Below, piece by piece: positions 52,176 to 62,514 of a stretch of 64,000 nt of DNA. The DNA comes from Algoriphagus hitonicola (GTDB lineage Bacteria > Bacteroidota > Bacteroidia > Cytophagales > Cyclobacteriaceae). Position numbers and translations under genes: made by a program. The DNA lies in NCBI RefSeq assembly GCF_900113375.1, contig NZ_FOPC01000009.1, positions 1 through 64,000 on the forward strand, read 5' to 3'. The notes beneath the pieces are model-generated. The model saw only the letters and a program-made list of their open reading frames with translations, was not told where the DNA came from and made no database searches. How positions within the stretch are numbered: position 1 is the stretch's first letter; the number at the start of each line of letters is the position of its first letter.

Positions 52176-52751
52176 GTGAGTAAAGAAGCAAAAAAAGAGA
52201 CAAAGGAAAAAATCATCTTGGGTATAGATCCCGGCACTACGGTCATGGGGTATGGATTGATTCTCACAGAAGGCAAAAAATACAAACTCCTCCAATACGG
52301 TGTCATACATCTAAAAAAATACGAAACCCACGAACTGAAGCTCAAAAAGATTTTTGAGCGAATCACGGGAATAATCGACGAATTTTTACCGGACACTGTC
52401 GCTTTGGAGGCACCTTTTCACGGAGTCAATATCCAATCCATGCTCAAGCTGGGACGGGCCCAAGGCGTAGCGATGGCGGCTGCATTGGCCCGGGAAATCC
52501 CAATTACCGAGTATTCTCCCAAAAAAGTAAAGCAATCTGTCACCGGAAACGGCAATGCCTCAAAAGAGCAAGTCGCCGCAATGCTTCAGACGCTATTTGA
52601 TCTGACCGAAATCCCAAAACTCCTCGATGCTACCGATGCACTTGCGGTGGCGCTTTGTCATCATTTTCACGAAGGAAGGGTCCAAACCCGCGGAAGAAAT
52701 GCAGGCTGGAAATCCTTCATTGACGAGAATCCCGATCGCATCAAAAAATAA
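52176..52751 (+). CDS. ruvC: Holliday junction endodeoxyribonuclease RuvC
   Basis: A 191-aa resolvase. The first catalytic Asp is in ILGIDPGTTVMGYG, followed by LEAPFHGVNIQSMLKLGRAQGVA (catalytic Glu) and the C-terminal ATDALAVALCHHF (catalytic Asp pair). It cuts Holliday junctions after RuvAB branch migration. The frame starts with GTG at 52176, 21 bp from the divergent glycosyltransferase start. A hairpin terminator follows. Confidence 0.95.
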   Translation: MSKEAKKETKEKIILGIDPGTTVMGYGLILTEGKKYKLLQYGVIHLKKYETHELKLKKIFERITGIIDEFLPDTVALEAPFHGVNIQSMLKLGRAQGVAMAAALAREIPITEYSPKKVKQSVTGNGNASKEQVAAMLQTLFDLTEIPKLLDATDALAVALCHHFHEGRVQTRGRNAGWKSFIDENPDRIKK

Positions 52752-52782
52752 AGGCCTGAATTACCAAGCCTTTACTTTTAAT
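52750..52782 (+). terminator. Terminator after ruvC
   Basis: AAAGGC pairs with GCCTTT around a 12-base loop, then a T-rich tail. The stem is short. The following 160 bp to 52946 hold no gene that I can support. Confidence 0.6.
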
Positions 52783-52946
52783 ATGAACTATGCATAAGAA
52801 TCCGTTGCGAGAGTTCAAAATGTAAGAAAATTTGTCACTTTGGAGGTCGATGCGTCACCGCTACGGTAAGATCGAAAAGTGAAGCAAGGCGGCTGATTTT
52901 TCAGCATTTTGAGTTAGGAGTAGATTATCTAATGCGTATTTCAGAT

Positions 52947-53501
52947 TTAATTAAAATCGTATGCAATCGACAGCTTCAACACTTGATTATTGGCATCCTG
53001 CCCAAAATAATTGACACTGGTCAAGCCCAAGTCATAACTGACCTGAAGATTGATTCCCGCAGGAAAAAGCGCCTGCAGGCCAACTACTCCGCTGATATCA
53101 TAGCCACGAACGGGCTCGGTTGAGGTCTGATTATTCCCTTCTTCTGTTCGCTGTCTGGAAATCAAGGCACCGAACTGAGGTCCGGCAAAAACATTGACTG
53201 CTGGCAGAAAGTTTAATCTCAACAACAGAGGGACGTCTAAATAATTCAAGCGCTCATCTACATCATTGGCTGTCGGAGGATCAACTGTCTCAAATCCCTT
53301 TTGGGAAAATTGGATACCGGGCTCCACACTGATGAATTCCGAAGCTAAAATGGTATAATATCCCCCGAAATGGAAGCCGGGATTTGCATTGAAATTGGTA
53401 TTTGAAAAATTGGACGAGGAGAATCCAGCCCGAATTCCAAACTGTGCTTCAGCAGTAAAATAGAAGCCTAGGACGAAGAATAAGATTAAAATCTTTCTCA
53501 T
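52947..53501 (-). CDS. Porin-family outer-membrane beta-barrel protein
   Basis: A 184-aa protein with a signal peptide (1-19, cleaved after AEA) and eight or so beta strands in the pattern of the small PorT-like/OMP barrel family (FGIRAGFSSSNFS at the start, YLDVPLLLRL in the middle, LKLSIAYDFN with a near-terminal aromatic at the end). No specific function is known for the family. It is divergent from the Crp/Fnr gene, 86 bp away. Confidence 0.83.
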   Translation of the reverse strand: MRKILILFFVLGFYFTAEAQFGIRAGFSSSNFSNTNFNANPGFHFGGYYTILASEFISVEPGIQFSQKGFETVDPPTANDVDERLNYLDVPLLLRLNFLPAVNVFAGPQFGALISRQRTEEGNNQTSTEPVRGYDISGVVGLQALFPAGINLQVSYDLGLTSVNYFGQDANNQVLKLSIAYDFN

Positions 53502-53587
53502 ATGTTCTTAATGTTTTAAATTTCCGTTAAAACTAGCAGATCTACTTGAATCCGCTTTAACACTCTTTCTTTTTTTACTCAAAAAAC

Positions 53588-54151
53588 ATGAAACAATCAT
53601 CGGGCCTTTTTGAAAATATTACCACCGTTAGTGAGGCGGCGAGGTTGGCTTTTATCGCGAAACTGGAAGAAATTAAAGCCGAAAAAGGCTTTAAAATGGA
53701 GCGTGAAGGTCAAGTAAGTAATCATTTGTACTACATCTCAGAGGGCTCGGCACGGAGTTTTTACATTCGTGAAAATCGTGATATCACCGTCTCGTTTTCG
53801 CTTGAAGGCGAATTTGTGACTGCCATGCATTCCTTTATCACGCGAAAACCCAGCTATGAAACCATCGAAACTCTTGAAAAATCTATCCTTTACCGGATTT
53901 CGCACAAAGATTTACAAGACAGCTTCGAGGAATTTCCAGAAATGGAACGGGCCTATCGCATGATTTTGGAGAAATACTACATCGCACTCGAGGAGCGACA
54001 GATTTTCACCAAATTCAAATCGGCCAGAGATCGATACCTTGAGCTAATGGACAACAAACCCAAGATCATCCAAAAAGCATCCGTGGGACAGATTGCTTCA
54101 TTTTTGGACATGACCATTGAAACTCTAAGTCGCATTCGAGCAAAAATTTAG
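53588..54151 (+). CDS. Crp/Fnr family transcriptional regulator
   Basis: A 187-aa protein with an N-terminal cyclic-nucleotide-binding-like barrel (about 25-120; HLYYISEGSARSFYI, SFSLEGEFVTAMHSF) and a short C-terminal helix-turn-helix (ASVGQIASFLDMTIETLSRIRA). This compact form is common in Bacteroidota; the residues that bind cAMP in E. coli Crp are not conserved and the ligand is unknown. It stands upstream of the beta-helix and cytochrome genes on the same strand (80 bp gap) and may regulate them or the divergent barrel gene. Confidence 0.87.
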   Translation: MKQSSGLFENITTVSEAARLAFIAKLEEIKAEKGFKMEREGQVSNHLYYISEGSARSFYIRENRDITVSFSLEGEFVTAMHSFITRKPSYETIETLEKSILYRISHKDLQDSFEEFPEMERAYRMILEKYYIALEERQIFTKFKSARDRYLELMDNKPKIIQKASVGQIASFLDMTIETLSRIRAKI

Positions 54152-54230
54152 ATTTTTGACTTTCATCAATGCATTTCTTTTGGCAAAAAGGTAAATTTAT
54201 TCAAATATCCTTTGGCCAAACCCCGCATTT

Positions 54231-55523
54231 ATGAAACGCCAATATCTTTTCAGTCTATTCCTCATTTTTCTATTTGCTGCCTGCGGCAAAACCAACCACG
54301 AACAAATTTTTGATTCCGCCAAGCTACCCAGAGTAAGTTCAGCACAAGTCGAACAATTGATTGAGGATTTTATTCTCGCAGAGGACGGAGCTATCATCGA
54401 AATTCCAGCTGGATTTTATGAATTAGAAACGCAGCTGATCTTAGACAATAAAAAAAATGTGACCATCAAAGGGGCTGGTATGGAGCAAACGGTGCTTTCT
54501 TTCCGTGAATTGAAAAGCGGAGGCGAGGGAATTAAAATAGTCGGCGAAAATATCATTCTACAGGATTTCAGTGTAGAAGATGCGCCTGGAGATGGGATCA
54601 AAGCCCAACATACTGACGGGTTGACTTTCCGACGGATCAATGTCACTTGGACTCACGGAGACAAGTCCAAAAACGGCACTTACGCCATCTATCCTGTCCA
54701 ATGCAAAAATATCATGATCGATGAATGCATCGCTTCACATTCTCGGGATGCCGGAATCTATGTTGGCCAGTCAGAAAATATCATCGTCAAAAACTCTTTA
54801 GCTTTTGGCAATGTGGCGGGAATCGAAATCGAAAACTGTGACAATGCTGAGGTCTTTGATAATGTCGCTAGGGATAATGCAGGAGGCATTTTGGTTTTCA
54901 ACCTACCCGGATTGCCCAAATCCGATGGGCGAGGCACCAAAATTTACCGAAACAAAATCATCGAAAATAACCATAAAAACTTTGCCACTCCTATGGGCGA
55001 AGGCCCCAATGGAAACACGGTCACAATGATCCCTCCGGGATCTGGCATTGTACTGCTAGCAGCTAAGGAGGTGGAAATATTTGAAAACGAACTCATCCGA
55101 AACAAAACCTTTGGGATCGGCATCGCGAGTTATCAGATTACCGGATTTCCTTCGGAAGCTCCGAATTGGTCACCCTATTCCAAAAATATTTCCATCCATG
55201 GTAATACTTACGATCGAAAAAGAGCTGGGATTCCTGATCTGAGCAGAGAACTTGGCCAGTTAGTAAGTATCTACAATGCCCATGGCAAAGGCAAAACCCA
55301 AGATATCATCTATGATGGGTTTTGGGAAAATACCCAAGGAAAATCAATCGAAGATAATCCGATGAATCTCTGCATCCGCGAAGACAATCTTTCCGAACTT
55401 AGATTTTCAAGATTTTATTTAATGGAAGGTGAGGATAAAATTGATTCGTTTGATGATCCAAGCCCTTTTACCAACTGCCGAGTTGAAATCAACACTGATG
55501 TCAGCATGATCGCTGCACGTTAA
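54231..55523 (+). CDS. Parallel beta-helix repeat lipoprotein
   Basis: A 430-aa protein with a lipoprotein signal (LFAAC, Cys near 18) and a right-handed parallel beta-helix of about ten turns (about 60-330; repeated units such as IIVKNSLAFGNVAGIEIEN and AEVFDNVARDNAGGILVF). It appears to belong to a family (TIGR03805-like) that is regularly encoded beside a diheme cytochrome of the type found next. The fold is shared with polysaccharide lyases, but no catalytic residues can be named. It is predicted to be anchored in a membrane and face the periplasm or surface. Confidence 0.8.
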   Translation: MKRQYLFSLFLIFLFAACGKTNHEQIFDSAKLPRVSSAQVEQLIEDFILAEDGAIIEIPAGFYELETQLILDNKKNVTIKGAGMEQTVLSFRELKSGGEGIKIVGENIILQDFSVEDAPGDGIKAQHTDGLTFRRINVTWTHGDKSKNGTYAIYPVQCKNIMIDECIASHSRDAGIYVGQSENIIVKNSLAFGNVAGIEIENCDNAEVFDNVARDNAGGILVFNLPGLPKSDGRGTKIYRNKIIENNHKNFATPMGEGPNGNTVTMIPPGSGIVLLAAKEVEIFENELIRNKTFGIGIASYQITGFPSEAPNWSPYSKNISIHGNTYDRKRAGIPDLSRELGQLVSIYNAHGKGKTQDIIYDGFWENTQGKSIEDNPMNLCIREDNLSELRFSRFYLMEGEDKIDSFDDPSPFTNCRVEINTDVSMIAAR

Positions 55524-55541
55524 AATATACCCTCAAGCTAC

Positions 55542-56642
55542 ATGTACTTTTACAAGGGAAAAATAGAAACTAGCCTAGTCCTTTTGGGATTTATTGCTAT
55601 GGTTAATTTTTCCTGCCAAAACCCTAAAACTGAAATCCCAAAGGCAGAAGAAATCCTCAAAGAGGAACTTGTTGATGGCAATTTTCCTTATCAGCGGCTT
55701 TCGACCTATGGTTTTTTTCAGGGAGATTTAAAAAACCTTAGCCCGAGTTCTGAAGTCATTTTTTATCAGCCAGCATCTTCACTATTCACGGATTATGCTC
55801 AGAAAAGCCGGTTTGTATGGATTCCTGAAGAAAAAAAAGTAAAAATCGAATCGGATGAATTGAACCTGCCTCTTGGTAGTATGTTGATCAAAAACTTCTT
55901 TTATCCGGAAGATTTCAGAAAACCCAATTCAACTCGAAAAATCATCGAAACCCGAATCATGATTCATCAGGAAAACGGATGGGAAGCCTTTCCTTATGTC
56001 TGGAATGACACCCAAACCGATGCAGTTTTAAAAATTGCAGGAGGAAAAACCACTGTAGCATTCACTGATCAAAACGGGGAGGATCAAATCATCAACTACC
56101 TAATCCCAAACAAAAACCAGTGTAAAAGCTGCCATAACAAAAATGAAAAGCTAACTCCAATCGGTATCTCCGTTGCATACTTAAATACATCGCTTGATGA
56201 AGCTGGTCAAAAAGCCAATCAACTGGAAAAATGGACTGAATTGGAGAAATTAGAAGGATTTATGGGAGAGGAAAATCATCCTCAAATGGTCAATTATGAG
56301 GACAAGAACCAATCCCTCGAACTTCGAGCTCGGGCATATCTAGACATCAACTGTGCGCATTGCCATCGAGCGGAGGGACCTGCCAGCACATCTGGACTTT
56401 TTTTAACGTATGATGAATCCAACCTTATGAAGTTGGGAATAAGGAAAACCCCAGTGGCGGCGGGAGCAGGTGCAGGAAATTTCACCTTCGACATTCTACC
56501 TGGAAAAGCTGAGGAATCCATCCTTTTGCATCGAATGAATAGTACCGAAGTGGGAATCGCTATGCCCGAAATAGGAAGAACTACTGTCGACAAGGAGGGA
56601 ATAGAACTAATCAGCAACTGGATCAATTCGATCCAAGACTAA
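55542..56642 (+). CDS. Diheme c-type cytochrome, SO2930-like family
   Basis: A 366-aa exported protein; the N-terminal hydrophobic segment ends in a possible lipobox (VNFSC, Cys near 25). Two heme-binding motifs are present: CKSCH (about 198-202) and CAHCH (about 275-279). The overall pattern (YGFFQGDL, YQPASSLFTDYAQKSRFVWIP) matches the SO2930 family that pairs with beta-helix proteins. An electron-transfer role linked to the beta-helix protein is likely; the substrate is unknown. It starts 18 bp after the preceding gene. Confidence 0.82.
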   Translation: MYFYKGKIETSLVLLGFIAMVNFSCQNPKTEIPKAEEILKEELVDGNFPYQRLSTYGFFQGDLKNLSPSSEVIFYQPASSLFTDYAQKSRFVWIPEEKKVKIESDELNLPLGSMLIKNFFYPEDFRKPNSTRKIIETRIMIHQENGWEAFPYVWNDTQTDAVLKIAGGKTTVAFTDQNGEDQIINYLIPNKNQCKSCHNKNEKLTPIGISVAYLNTSLDEAGQKANQLEKWTELEKLEGFMGEENHPQMVNYEDKNQSLELRARAYLDINCAHCHRAEGPASTSGLFLTYDESNLMKLGIRKTPVAAGAGAGNFTFDILPGKAEESILLHRMNSTEVGIAMPEIGRTTVDKEGIELISNWINSIQD

Positions 56643-56669
56643 AAAATCAATCCAGGAATTAGTAGAAGT

Positions 56670-57743
56670 TTAATCGATCAATTTTTTATCTACGTAATTT
56701 GAATTGAGAACACTCAAGGCTCCCATATATTTGAGCTGAAAAGACATAAGGTCTCCAACCTTGTAGCCATTTGGATTTTTTCCCAAATTAATAATCAACA
56801 TATCTGAGCTGGCCCCAAGAATCTCGATATGTTGATCAGAAGGAATCAAATACTTAGGATCCACATCCAATAATCCGATATCGACGATGGCACGATAGGA
56901 AGTCTGTCCGTATAGCGTTTCGTCAATTTCAAGCACTTCACCTTGTGGATTGGCAGCGAGAGTCCCTACCGGCAAAAGCGGCTTTTCCTGCATTTCGATT
57001 ATTTCTGCATGCAACTCAAAGACATCTCCATGCATTCCCTCGATTAGTTTTTCTTCGAAAAGATCCACTCCAAAAAACAAGGTTTCCCCTACCCTAAAGT
57101 GATTAATTCCTTTTGGAAGCTGCTGAGTGAGCATTAAAGGGATCGTCACTGAAGTCCCGGCAGAAACCCAGGGAATTTCTTTGTTGAATTTTAATTCGAT
57201 GATCTGTTTGTAAAGGGAAAGCTGAATCAGTTTGTCAGTGGAAGGCATGACCCCATTGAGACAGTTCAGGTTGGTGCCCAAACCGATGATCTCGATATTG
57301 GGTAGGTTAAAAACTTCCGAATAGAAATCCAACAGCTGCTCTCCCATAACACCCTCACGAAGGTCCCCTGTCTCGACCATAATGATAATCTTGTGCTTTT
57401 TGTCCTGCCTCACTGCTTCTTCGCTAATCCAGTGGATTGTCTCCAATTCACTATTCAAACTGACATCGGCAAACTCGACCATTTTGCCCACATTACGCTT
57501 AGAAACAGGTTTGATATAAACGGTTTGAACCTCCGGGTTCAGTTTTTTGATCATTGCAAGATTACTGATCCTACTGTCGTGAATTTCATCCACACCAAGG
57601 TTAATCAGTTCTTGCAAAAACAGTCGATTCCCACATAGCAACTTAGACACTACGCCCCAGGCTACTTGACTTTTATCGAATTTTTCTTTCAGAAAATTAA
57701 AATTATCTCTGAGCTTAGTCCGGTTTAATGTTAAATAAGCCAT
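56670..57743 (-). CDS. PLP-dependent amino acid racemase, alanine/ornithine racemase-like
   Basis: A 357-aa protein of the fold-type III PLP family. The catalytic Lys is in VVSKLLCGN (about residue 34). Other family features are ISNLAMIKKLN, GTNLNCLNG and FRVGETLFFGVDLFEE. The pattern is closer to the ornithine racemase group than to biosynthetic Alr, so it probably interconverts L- and D-forms of ornithine or another amino acid. It is the last gene of an operon with an acetyltransferase and a sodium symporter, which suggests uptake and use or detoxification of an amino acid. Confidence 0.82.
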   Translation of the reverse strand: MAYLTLNRTKLRDNFNFLKEKFDKSQVAWGVVSKLLCGNRLFLQELINLGVDEIHDSRISNLAMIKKLNPEVQTVYIKPVSKRNVGKMVEFADVSLNSELETIHWISEEAVRQDKKHKIIIMVETGDLREGVMGEQLLDFYSEVFNLPNIEIIGLGTNLNCLNGVMPSTDKLIQLSLYKQIIELKFNKEIPWVSAGTSVTIPLMLTQQLPKGINHFRVGETLFFGVDLFEEKLIEGMHGDVFELHAEIIEMQEKPLLPVGTLAANPQGEVLEIDETLYGQTSYRAIVDIGLLDVDPKYLIPSDQHIEILGASSDMLIINLGKNPNGYKVGDLMSFQLKYMGALSVLNSNYVDKKLID

Positions 57744-57744
57744 C

Positions 57745-58185
57745 CTATTTAATTAATCTCATCTCGAGATATTTGTTTGTAAATCCAAGTTTTTCGTACA
57801 GCTTTTTCGCGGGATTATCGGGTTCTACATGAAGCGCTATGGCTCCATTGGCCATTTTGATGGCCATATCCATAATTTTTTTCCCGATTCCTTTGCCTCG
57901 CTGAGCTGCATCCACAGCGATATATACCAGGATGTTTTCAGGGATGTAACCTGACATTCCAGTTTTGTTCATCACTAGGGCACCCACGATTTTTCCTTTT
58001 TCTCTGGCCAGCACCACAAAACCTCCCGCACGGATACCTCTATCGAGCGCATAATCGAGACATTTCATGATATCATCTTTCGGATCACCATATTCTCCAA
58101 GGTGCTCAAATAAGAAATCCGCTATTTCGTTCTTTTGAAGAAATGTCGCGGTATCTATTGCCGAGAGTGTTTCTAATTTTATCAT
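57745..58185 (-). CDS. GNAT-family N-acetyltransferase
   Basis: A 146-aa protein with the GNAT fold: the acetyl-CoA-binding motif A is YIAVDAAQRGKGIGKKIMDMAI (about 88-108), followed by ALHVEPDNPAKKLYEKLGF. It transfers acetyl groups to an amine, possibly the amino acid handled by the neighbouring racemase and symporter. It overlaps the symporter gene by four bases and ends one base before the racemase gene. Confidence 0.87.
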   Translation of the reverse strand: MIKLETLSAIDTATFLQKNEIADFLFEHLGEYGDPKDDIMKCLDYALDRGIRAGGFVVLAREKGKIVGALVMNKTGMSGYIPENILVYIAVDAAQRGKGIGKKIMDMAIKMANGAIALHVEPDNPAKKLYEKLGFTNKYLEMRLIK

Positions 58186-59615
58186 ATAGTATCTTTTTTC
58201 CGAGTCATTAAATCCATTTTATAAACGATCAGAAAAGTCAGCAAAGAAGCTGTCAATCCGAACAAATTTGCATCCAAACCCAAGGGCAAGGAAAGTTCTA
58301 GAAAGGTTAATCCAGCAGTAATTGATCCTCCGATCACCATGGCCGAAATCGCAGCGCGAGCATTGCTAACCTTGAAAAACAAGCCCGCGACCACAGGGAC
58401 CAATAAACCCGAAACCATAAAGGCATAGGAATAGAGCATCAAACTCAGCACCTCAGTCATTTGCCAAGCGATAAGTATGGCTACAATTCCTATTCCTAAA
58501 GTTAAAAGTTGTGAAACTCTGATCTCGGTCTGATGGGATTTATTTTTGAGAAATTTCCCCAACAAATCTGTCGTCAAATTACCAGAAGCAGCCATCAGGC
58601 AGGAATCGGCCGTAGAAAGAACCGCAGAAAAATAAGCAGACATCATCAAACCCAAGATCCCAGCAGGCAAAATCTGACTGAGTAAAACTGGCAATCCCAT
58701 CTCGGGATCCATCGCCGCGGAGACCCCCTCCAATGCTCCCTGCTCGACTGCTACTCGAGAGAGCAAGCCTAGCGAAACACCCATAAAAGCCATGATGGGC
58801 CATTCGAATAAACCGGCGATAATCCATGCCTTTCGGGCACTTTTCTCATCTTTGGCAGCAAAAATCCGCTGGTAAAGTGTCATCCCCACAAACCAAATCG
58901 GAATAATCGTGATCCCCCAATTAAATAAATCCTGCCACTGTAAATTCCCTAAGGAGAAAAATTCCGGGGGAAGAGTAGAATGAATCCCTTCCCATCCTCC
59001 TACAAAATTGTACGCTACAGGGATCCCTATAAACATCAAACCCAGCATTAAAATTATCCACTGAATCGTGTCGGTATAAATCACGGCTTTGAGGCCTCCC
59101 ATAACCGTATAAATCACCGCAATCGCCCCCATGATCAACAAAGCCGTCTGCAAATCCAACACTTCAAAAGTGCCAGAGGCGAGTTTGGCTCCAGCCAGTA
59201 ACTGAGATGAGGTAAATCCAACATAGCCCAAAAAACAAATGACCGCGGCTACTTTGGCAGTAGTGGAATTATATAAATGGCCAATAATCTGAGGAAATGT
59301 AAAAAACCGCGCAAAGGCTGGATCGGATTTTACACGTGGGATCAAAATTACTGCGGCCATCCAGGCTCCAAGTAATCCGGTAAAAAGCATCCAGGAACCC
59401 GAAATCCCCATAACGAAACCCAATCCACCCAATCCAATGGAGAAACCTCCACCCACATCCGTCGCAACTACCGAAAGCCCAATATGGATACTACCAATTG
59501 ACCTGCCTCCTACATAATAATCTTCCTGACTGTTGTTTTTTCGCATGAAAAAAAAGCCCACGCCCAGCATCACTATCATGTATATAAAAAAGATCAGTAG
59601 ATCGATCAATTGCAT
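58182..59615 (-). CDS. Sodium:solute symporter (SSS family)
   Basis: A 477-aa membrane protein with about 13 helices. SSS signatures are the N-terminal FFMRKNNSQEDYYVGGRSIG and ATDVGGGFSIGLGGLGF and, further on, MSAYFSAVLSTADSCLMAASGNLTTDL with the sodium-site Ser/Thr residues. It imports a solute together with Na+. The partner genes (GNAT, racemase) suggest an amino acid or derivative as substrate. It is the first gene of this operon. Confidence 0.9.
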   Translation of the reverse strand: MQLIDLLIFFIYMIVMLGVGFFFMRKNNSQEDYYVGGRSIGSIHIGLSVVATDVGGGFSIGLGGLGFVMGISGSWMLFTGLLGAWMAAVILIPRVKSDPAFARFFTFPQIIGHLYNSTTAKVAAVICFLGYVGFTSSQLLAGAKLASGTFEVLDLQTALLIMGAIAVIYTVMGGLKAVIYTDTIQWIILMLGLMFIGIPVAYNFVGGWEGIHSTLPPEFFSLGNLQWQDLFNWGITIIPIWFVGMTLYQRIFAAKDEKSARKAWIIAGLFEWPIMAFMGVSLGLLSRVAVEQGALEGVSAAMDPEMGLPVLLSQILPAGILGLMMSAYFSAVLSTADSCLMAASGNLTTDLLGKFLKNKSHQTEIRVSQLLTLGIGIVAILIAWQMTEVLSLMLYSYAFMVSGLLVPVVAGLFFKVSNARAAISAMVIGGSITAGLTFLELSLPLGLDANLFGLTASLLTFLIVYKMDLMTRKKDTI

Positions 59616-59749
59616 TATGTTTTGGGATTTGTATCAAACTTCTAGAGAATATAATTTTTCAAAGTTAACAAATAAGGCCCTAAACTGAAATATTATTGGG
59701 TTTTATTCCTGATTTTGATATTTTAATCCAATTTACCCATGGAAAAGCA

Positions 59750-59773
59750 CAAAAAAAGCCGGACTAGCCGGCC
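59750..59773 (-). terminator. Terminator of the sdh operon
   Basis: On the minus strand GCCGG and CCGGC pair around a 5-base loop, followed by seven T. Confidence 0.82.
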
Positions 59774-59792
59774 TCTTATTGGTTTGATTGTA

Positions 59793-60542
59793 TTAGACGT
59801 TTTCGCTACTGACGACCGCCGAGAAATACTCTCGGTTCATTCTAGCGATATTGGTCAGCGAAATTCCCTTTGGACATTCTGCGGAGCAAGCCCCTGTATT
59901 GGTACAGGCACCAAAACCCTCTGAATCCATCTGAGCGATCATCTTCTCTGCTCGTTCTTTTCGCTCTACTTGACCTTGAGGCAGCATAGCGAGTTGGGAA
60001 ATTTTAGCCGATACAAAAAGCATTGCAGAGGCATTTTTACATGCCGCTACACAGGCACCGCATCCAATGCAGGTCGCCGCATCAAAAGCTTCATCTGCTA
60101 TTCGCTTTGGAATAGGAATTTCGTTTGCATCAGGAACACCACCAGTATTCACCGATACATATCCTCCAGCTTGGATGATTCGGTCAAAAGAAGATCGATC
60201 TACAACCAAGTCTTTGACCACTGGAAATGCCTTCGCTCTCCAAGGTTCTATCGTGATGGTATCTCCATCATTGAAGGACCGCATGTGCAGCTGACAGGTA
60301 GTGGTTTGCTGTGGACCATGGGGTTTTCCATTGATAAACAAGGAACACATCCCACAAATCCCCTCTCGGCAATCGTGATCAAAATGAACTGGATCTTCAC
60401 CTTTGTCAGATAACTCTTCATTCAGAACATCCAACATTTCCAAAAAGGACATGTCCTTGGATATTCCATCTATTGGATAGGAAACAAAGCCACCCTTATC
60501 GGTATTGTTTTTTTGTCTCCATACTTTTAATGTCAATTTCAT
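59793..60542 (-). CDS. sdhB: Succinate dehydrogenase/fumarate reductase iron-sulfur subunit
   Basis: A 249-aa electron-transfer subunit. The 2Fe-2S cluster ligands are in [18 protein letters not shown]; the two further cluster regions are [15 protein letters not shown] and [15 protein letters not shown], which supply the 4Fe-4S and 3Fe-4S ligands. It passes electrons from SdhA to quinone at SdhC. It lies 24 bp after sdhA and ends the operon at a terminator. Confidence 0.95.
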   Translation of the reverse strand: MKLTLKVWRQKNNTDKGGFVSYPIDGISKDMSFLEMLDVLNEELSDKGEDPVHFDHDCREGICGMCSLFINGKPHGPQQTTTCQLHMRSFNDGDTITIEPWRAKAFPVVKDLVVDRSSFDRIIQAGGYVSVNTGGVPDANEIPIPKRIADEAFDAATCIGCGACVAACKNASAMLFVSAKISQLAMLPQGQVERKERAEKMIAQMDSEGFGACTNTGACSAECPKGISLTNIARMNREYFSAVVSSENV

Positions 60543-60566
60543 AGAACTATGAATTTTAAATCTTAA

Positions 60567-62501
60567 TTATTTGTATGAACGCTGGGTCAACTTCACGTTT
60601 TCAAACTCCAAAGGCTCTTTGTGAAGCTCTTCTTCCTGATTGTCTCCAGTGTATTTCCAAGCAGCCACATAAGCGAAGTTTTCGTCATCTCTCAATGCCT
60701 CCCCTTCAGGTGTCTGGTACTCTTCTCGGAAGTGACCTCCACAGGACTCATCTCTGTTGAGCGCATCATCAATCATCAATTCACCCAATTCCAAGAAATC
60801 TGCCACTCTATGAGCTTTCTCTAACGATTGATTGAGTTCTTCATTCTCGCCCAATACTTTGACATCCTTCCAGAATTCAGCTCTCAGTGCTTTGATTTCA
60901 GCCTTAGCCTTTGACAAGCCTTCAGCAGTTCTTGCCATTCCGCATTCGTCCCACATGATTTTTCCAAGCTTCTTATGGAAATAATCTACGGTTTTGGAAC
61001 CCTTGATGCTTAGCAACTTATTGATTCGATCTTTGACCTCGTTTGCTGCTTTTTGAAATTCCGGATGGTTTACATCTACTGGCTTTGGTCCTATTTGCGC
61101 CAAATAATCTCCCACAGTATAAGGAATCACGAAATAGCCGTCTGCCAATCCCTGCATCAGAGCAGAAGCTCCAAGTCTATTTGCTCCATGATCAGAGAAA
61201 TTAGCTTCACCCAAAGCGTACAAGCCCGGAACTGTGGTCATTAGATTATAATCAACCCAAAGCCCTCCCATGGTATAGTGAACCGCAGGATAAATCATCA
61301 TCGGTACTTGGTAAGGATTTTCACCGGTGATTTGCTGATACATATCAAATAGGTTACCGTATTTGGCGCGAATGGTATCTTCTCCATCCCGCTTGATCGC
61401 ATCACGGAAATCCAAAAATACTGCCTCGCCAGTTTCATTGACGCCGCGACCCTCATCACAGACATATTTGGCATTTCTAGAAGCCACATCACGGGGAACT
61501 AAGTTTCCGAAACTTGGATACTTTCGCTCCAAGTAGTAATCCCGATCCTTGTCTGCAATATCGTTGGCTTTAATTTCTCCTTTTCGAAGCTTGTCTGCTG
61601 TTTCCTTAGTAGCAGGAACCCAGACTCTACCATCGTTCCGAAGTGATTCGGACATCAAAGTCAATTTAGATTGATGATCGCCAGATACAGGTATACAAGT
61701 CGGGTGAATTTGAGTATAGCAAGGGTTCGCAAAGTAAGCACCACGCTTGTGAGCTCTCCAAGCCGCTGTTACATTGGAACCCATTGCATTAGTTGATAAG
61801 AAGAATACGTTTCCGTAGCCTCCCGTACAGAGCAATACCGCATGTGCCGCATGATTTTCGATCGCACCGGTAATCAGATTTCTTGTCACGATACCTCGCG
61901 CATGGCCGTCAACAACGACCACGTCCATCATTTCGGTTCGTGGATAAAGTTTCACCTTTCCATTGGCGACCTGTCGGCTCAGTGCTGAATAAGCACCCAA
62001 TAACAATTGCTGTCCTGTCTGACCGCGGGCATAGAATGTCCGTGAAACCTGCGCACCTCCAAAAGAACGGTTAGCCAGAAGGCCACCATATTCTCTCGCA
62101 AAAGGGACACCTTGAGCCACGCACTGATCAATGATATTTACGGACACTTCCGCTAGTCGGTAGACATTTGCTTCGCGAGCACGGTAATCACCTCCTTTGA
62201 TCGTGTCGTAAAACAATCTAAACACAGAGTCACCGTCGTTTTGGTAGTTTTTAGCAGCGTTGATTCCACCTTGTGCAGCGATAGAGTGTGCCCGGCGTGG
62301 GCTATCCTGAAAACAAAAGGCTTTGACATTGTACCCCAACTCCGCAAGAGAGGCTGCCGCAGATGCGCCCGCCAAACCTGTACCCACTACGATGACCTCG
62401 TATTTTCTTTTATTTGCCGGGTTGACCAGCTTGCTGTTAAACTTATGCTTAGTCCATTTTTCTGACAAAGGACCAGCAGGTATTTTGGAATCTAGTATCA
62501 T
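60567..62501 (-). CDS. sdhA: Succinate dehydrogenase/fumarate reductase flavoprotein subunit
   Basis: A 644-aa catalytic subunit. The FAD-binding motif is [22 protein letters not shown] (about 35-58). [14 protein letters not shown] carries the His that binds FAD covalently. The substrate-site region ([28 protein letters not shown]-like here [15 protein letters not shown]) is complete. It oxidises succinate to fumarate in the TCA cycle. It is located between sdhC and sdhB, with short gaps of 13 and 24 bp. Confidence 0.96.
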   Translation of the reverse strand: MILDSKIPAGPLSEKWTKHKFNSKLVNPANKRKYEVIVVGTGLAGASAAASLAELGYNVKAFCFQDSPRRAHSIAAQGGINAAKNYQNDGDSVFRLFYDTIKGGDYRAREANVYRLAEVSVNIIDQCVAQGVPFAREYGGLLANRSFGGAQVSRTFYARGQTGQQLLLGAYSALSRQVANGKVKLYPRTEMMDVVVVDGHARGIVTRNLITGAIENHAAHAVLLCTGGYGNVFFLSTNAMGSNVTAAWRAHKRGAYFANPCYTQIHPTCIPVSGDHQSKLTLMSESLRNDGRVWVPATKETADKLRKGEIKANDIADKDRDYYLERKYPSFGNLVPRDVASRNAKYVCDEGRGVNETGEAVFLDFRDAIKRDGEDTIRAKYGNLFDMYQQITGENPYQVPMMIYPAVHYTMGGLWVDYNLMTTVPGLYALGEANFSDHGANRLGASALMQGLADGYFVIPYTVGDYLAQIGPKPVDVNHPEFQKAANEVKDRINKLLSIKGSKTVDYFHKKLGKIMWDECGMARTAEGLSKAKAEIKALRAEFWKDVKVLGENEELNQSLEKAHRVADFLELGELMIDDALNRDESCGGHFREEYQTPEGEALRDDENFAYVAAWKYTGDNQEEELHKEPLEFENVKLTQRSYK

Positions 62502-62514
62502 ACGGGACTTTTAA

